From positions 1-56,142 of the forward strand of contig OMIC01000035.1 of the NCBI GenBank assembly GCA_900298995.1: a DNA stretch of 56,142 bases. The letters are read 5' to 3'. Below, piece after piece: positions 53,521 through 56,142 of this stretch. The notes below the pieces were generated by a model, which saw only the letters and a list, made by a program, of their open reading frames with translations, was not told the DNA's origin and did not search any database. This DNA is from Hyphomicrobiaceae bacterium. Lineage in GTDB: Bacteria; Pseudomonadota; Alphaproteobacteria; Rhizobiales; Aestuariivirgaceae. The number at the start of each line of letters is the position of its first letter. Within the stretch, counting starts at the first letter, position 1. A program made the translations under genes and the position numbers.

Positions 53521-53626
53521 TCCGCCGCCACCGCGGGGCCACAATCGGGCTCTAGCGAATTTTCTGTCACTCAGGCGTCCGTCCGTGTTATCGGGCGGGC
53601 CTCAACAGGCAGGTTTCGCGTTCGCA

Positions 53627-56142
53627 ATGGTGCGTTTTATCGGTTGGCTGGTTGCCGTCGGTTTCATGGTCTTCGTGGTCGGCGCGTTTTCCGTCGGCTA
53701 CGTGATCAAGAAGGCGTCGTCGGATCTGCCGGATTACACGCAGCTCGCAACCTACGAGCCGCCGGTGATGACCCGCATCTATGCCGCCGATGGTTCGCTT
53801 CTGGCCGAATACGCCGAGGAACGCCGCCTCTTCGTTCCCGTCAACCAGATGCCCAAGCGCCTGATCGAGGCTTTCATCTCCGCCGAGGACAAGACCTTCT
53901 TCACCCATGGCGGCCTTGACTGGATGGGCATCGCATCGGCGGCCTACCGCTATGCCCAGGTCAAGCTCAGCGGGCGCGGCCAGATCGTCGGCGCCTCGAC
54001 CATCACCCAGCAGGTCGCCAAGAACTTCCTGCTGACCAACGAGCGCTCGCTCGAGCGCAAGCTGAAAGAGGCGCTGCTGGTCCTGCGCATCGAGCAGACT
54101 TTCAGCAAGGAGCAGATCCTCGATCTTTATCTCAACGAGATCTTCCTCGGCCTCAATTCCTATGGCGTGGCGGCCGCCTCGCTCAACTATTTCGGCAAGT
54201 CCCTCGATCAGCTCTCGCTCGAGGAGATGGCCTACCTCGCGGCCTTGCCCAAGGGTCCCAACAACTATCACCCGTTCCGCCAGAAGGAGCGCGCCATCGA
54301 GCGCCGCAACTGGGTGCTGACCCAGATGTACGAGAATGGCTACATCACCGAACAGGAGATGAAGGACGCGCAGGACAAGCCGCTCGAGGTGAGCCCGCGG
54401 CCCTTCGGCGCGCAGCTCTTCGCGGCCGAAAGCTTCGCCGAGGAAGTCCGCCGTGAACTCATCGTCATGTATGGCAAGGACAAGCTGGGCCGGGGCGGCA
54501 TGTCGGTGCGGACCACGCTCGACCCCAAGCTCCAGCTCTACGCCCGCCAGTCGCTGGCGCGGGGCCTCATCGCGCTCGACCGCAAGCGTGGCTATCGCGG
54601 TGCGCTGGCCACCGTCGACCTCGCCACGACCGCCGACTGGGCGGTGCTGCTGAAGGACCAGAATATGCCGGAGGATATCGCGCCCTGGCGTCTGGCCGTG
54701 GTGCTCGAGGTCGGGGATGGCGAGGCGACCGTCGGTCTGCAACCGAGGCTCCTGCCAGACGGCACGCCCGGGCCCGAGCGCGAGAAGGTCAGGATCCCGC
54801 TTGCGCTCCTGTCCTGGGCTCGCGCCTATGTCGACGGCAGCGTACTGGGACCCGAGATCAAGAAGGCCAGCGAAGTCCTCAAGCCCGGTGACATCGTCTA
54901 TGTGGCGCCCAGCAAGGATCCGCTCCAGTACCACCTCATGCAGATGCCTGACGTCGATGGCGCGCTGGTGGCGATGGACCCGCACACCGGCCGCGTGCTG
55001 GCCATGGTCGGCGGCTTCTCCTATGGCCGCAGCCAGTTCAACCGCGCGGTCCAGGCACTCCGCCAGCCGGGGTCGTCCTTCAAGCCCATCGTCTATGCGG
55101 CCGCCCTCGACAACGGCTATTCGCCGGCCTCGGTCGTGCTCGATGCGCCCATCGAGTTCAAGATGCCCGACGGCAACATGTGGAAGCCCAAGAACTACCA
55201 GAACAAGTTCTTCGGACCGTCCACCCTGCGGCGCGGCATCGAGCAGTCGCGCAACGTGATGACCGTTCGCCTGGCCGACGAGATGGGCATGACCAAGATC
55301 ATCGACCTCGCCACCCGGCTTGGCATCTACGACAAGCTGCCCCGCCAACTCGCCATGGCGCTGGGCGCGGGCGAGACCACGCTGATGAAGATGGTCACCG
55401 CCTATGCCATGATCGACAATGGCGGCAAGCGCATCGAGCCCACCCTCATCGACCGCGTGCAGGATCGTTACGGCCGTACCATGTTCCGGCATGACAAGCG
55501 CGACTGTGCGGGCTGTTCGGGCGTGGAGTGGTCGCCGGGCCTGCCGGAGCCGGAACTCCTCGACATGAGCGAGCAGGTCATGAGCCCCTACACCGCCTAT
55601 CAGATCACCTCCATGATGGAAGGCGTGGTCGAGCGCGGAACCGGCAAGAAGCTCAAGGTCGTCGGCAAGCCTGTCGCCGGCAAGACCGGCACCTCCAACG
55701 AGGAGCGCGATGCCTGGTTCATCGGCTATACGCCCGATCTCGTGGTTGGCACCTTCGTGGGCTACGACAATCCCAAGCCCATGGGCAAGGGCCGCACCGG
55801 CGGCGAACTGGCCGCGCCCATCGTCGCCGATTTCATGCGTCTGGCGCTGCGCGACAAGCCCGCCACACCCTTCCGCGTGCCGCGCGCCATCGAACTGATC
55901 CCGATTGATGCCAAGTCCGGCAAGCGCGCCATCTTCGGCCAGGAGGGCGTCATCCTCGAGGCCTTCAAGCCGGGCGACGAGCCTCCGGATTCGACCAAGA
56001 TCATCGGCGAGGGCACGGTCACCGCGGCGGCCCAGGGTCAGGCCGATGGTCTGGTGCTGGTGCCGCCCGCCGGCGGTGGCCAGCCGGCTGTTCCCGTCGA
56101 CCCCGCCGCGCCTGGCGCTCCCGCCGCCGCGCCGCCCGCCGA
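53627..56142 (+). CDS. mrcA: Penicillin-binding protein 1A (partial, 3' end outside window)
   Basis: Bifunctional peptidoglycan synthase; the first 838 residues are visible, with no stop before the window end. N-terminal membrane anchor (WLVAVGFMVFVVGAFSVGYV), the GT51 glycosyltransferase domain with AEDKTFFTHGG (Glu87), GASTITQQVAKN and LYLNEIFLG, then a PBP1a-type OB-like insert, and the transpeptidase domain: SSFK (Ser483 nucleophile), SRN (541-543) and KTG (686-688). The C-terminal tail is Pro/Ala-rich, as visible up to the end. Start ATG 53627, shared with a GTG codon that follows. The amiC-mrcA pair is common in the class. Confidence 0.95.
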   Translation, partial: MVRFIGWLVAVGFMVFVVGAFSVGYVIKKASSDLPDYTQLATYEPPVMTRIYAADGSLLAEYAEERRLFVPVNQMPKRLIEAFISAEDKTFFTHGGLDWMGIASAAYRYAQVKLSGRGQIVGASTITQQVAKNFLLTNERSLERKLKEALLVLRIEQTFSKEQILDLYLNEIFLGLNSYGVAAASLNYFGKSLDQLSLEEMAYLAALPKGPNNYHPFRQKERAIERRNWVLTQMYENGYITEQEMKDAQDKPLEVSPRPFGAQLFAAESFAEEVRRELIVMYGKDKLGRGGMSVRTTLDPKLQLYARQSLARGLIALDRKRGYRGALATVDLATTADWAVLLKDQNMPEDIAPWRLAVVLEVGDGEATVGLQPRLLPDGTPGPEREKVRIPLALLSWARAYVDGSVLGPEIKKASEVLKPGDIVYVAPSKDPLQYHLMQMPDVDGALVAMDPHTGRVLAMVGGFSYGRSQFNRAVQALRQPGSSFKPIVYAAALDNGYSPASVVLDAPIEFKMPDGNMWKPKNYQNKFFGPSTLRRGIEQSRNVMTVRLADEMGMTKIIDLATRLGIYDKLPRQLAMALGAGETTLMKMVTAYAMIDNGGKRIEPTLIDRVQDRYGRTMFRHDKRDCAGCSGVEWSPGLPEPELLDMSEQVMSPYTAYQITSMMEGVVERGTGKKLKVVGKPVAGKTGTSNEERDAWFIGYTPDLVVGTFVGYDNPKPMGKGRTGGELAAPIVADFMRLALRDKPATPFRVPRAIELIPIDAKSGKRAIFGQEGVILEAFKPGDEPPDSTKIIGEGTVTAAAQGQADGLVLVPPAGGGQPAVPVDPAAPGAPAAAPPA

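Overview
The window is a stretch of GC-rich chromosome from an alphaproteobacterium. The evidence is gene content and order. There is an NDUFA12-type complex I subunit, an ATP12-type F1 assembly chaperone, an Mth938-like protein beside a squalene-synthase-like protein (relatives of mitochondrial NDUFAF3 and NDUFAF6), and a Porin_2-type porin. There is a B12-dependent ribonucleotide reductase. The blocks ndufa12-mlaD-DUF2155-aat, accC-accB-aroQ and yajC-secD-secF are also typical of the class. Two perfect TTAA-N7-TTAA motifs, the CtrA operator pattern, point the same way. I cannot place the organism more finely. I see no rRNA, tRNA, insertion sequence, prophage or CRISPR array.

Layout. 0.1-6.3 kb: an outer-membrane porin, two tiny overlapping membrane-protein genes, a hypothetical gene, a TetR regulator, an alpha/beta hydrolase and a soluble lytic transglycosylase. 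6.5-10.2 kb: dapA, smpB, a peroxiredoxin-like protein with no cysteine, a family 5 uracil-DNA glycosylase, a NYN-domain protein and folK. 10.2-12.5 kb: an L,D-transpeptidase and a LysM/LytM lipoprotein whose LytM domain is degenerate (NlpD/DipM-like). 12.6-19.0 kb: a DUF815 ATPase, yajC-secD-secF, two complex I assembly-factor homologues and trmFO. 19.1-28.7 kb: kbl-tdh, corA-crcB-rluC-ATP12, pccB, an MgtC/DUF4010 membrane protein and rimO. 28.8-33.7 kb: a second L,D-transpeptidase, aspS, an unrecognised secreted protein, a third L,D-transpeptidase with a lysine-rich repeat arm, and a 31-residue basic protein. 33.7-40 kb: nrdJ between two noncoding gaps of about 480 bp, then a frameshifted drug-efflux MFS gene. 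40-46.8 kb: a secreted small protein, a DedA-PAP2-LssY fusion, ndufa12, an mlaD gene broken by an amber codon, DUF2155, aat, accC, accB and aroQ. 46.8-56.1 kb: a DsbA-like thioredoxin, an M48 protease, rne with a long leader, amiC, and mrcA, which runs off the window end.

How the genes fit together. The strongest theme is the cell envelope: lytic transglycosylase, three L,D-transpeptidases, a probable amidase activator, the amidase, PBP1a, MlaD, a porin and SecDF-YajC. The second theme is respiratory-complex assembly (NDUFA12, NDUFAF3- and NDUFAF6-like proteins, ATP12). CtrA-like full or half sites sit just upstream of two of the L,D-transpeptidases, the LytM protein, amiC and nrdJ, which suggests cell-cycle control of wall remodelling and dNTP supply. 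Two genes are interrupted (mlaD by an amber codon, the MFS transporter by one missing base). These may be real lesions or sequence errors.

The region looks like ordinary core chromosome. I do not see a self-contained new defence or mobile system. The most interesting signals are regulatory (CtrA/NrdR sites, the phased A-tract gap, the rne leader) and active-site losses in otherwise recognisable families.
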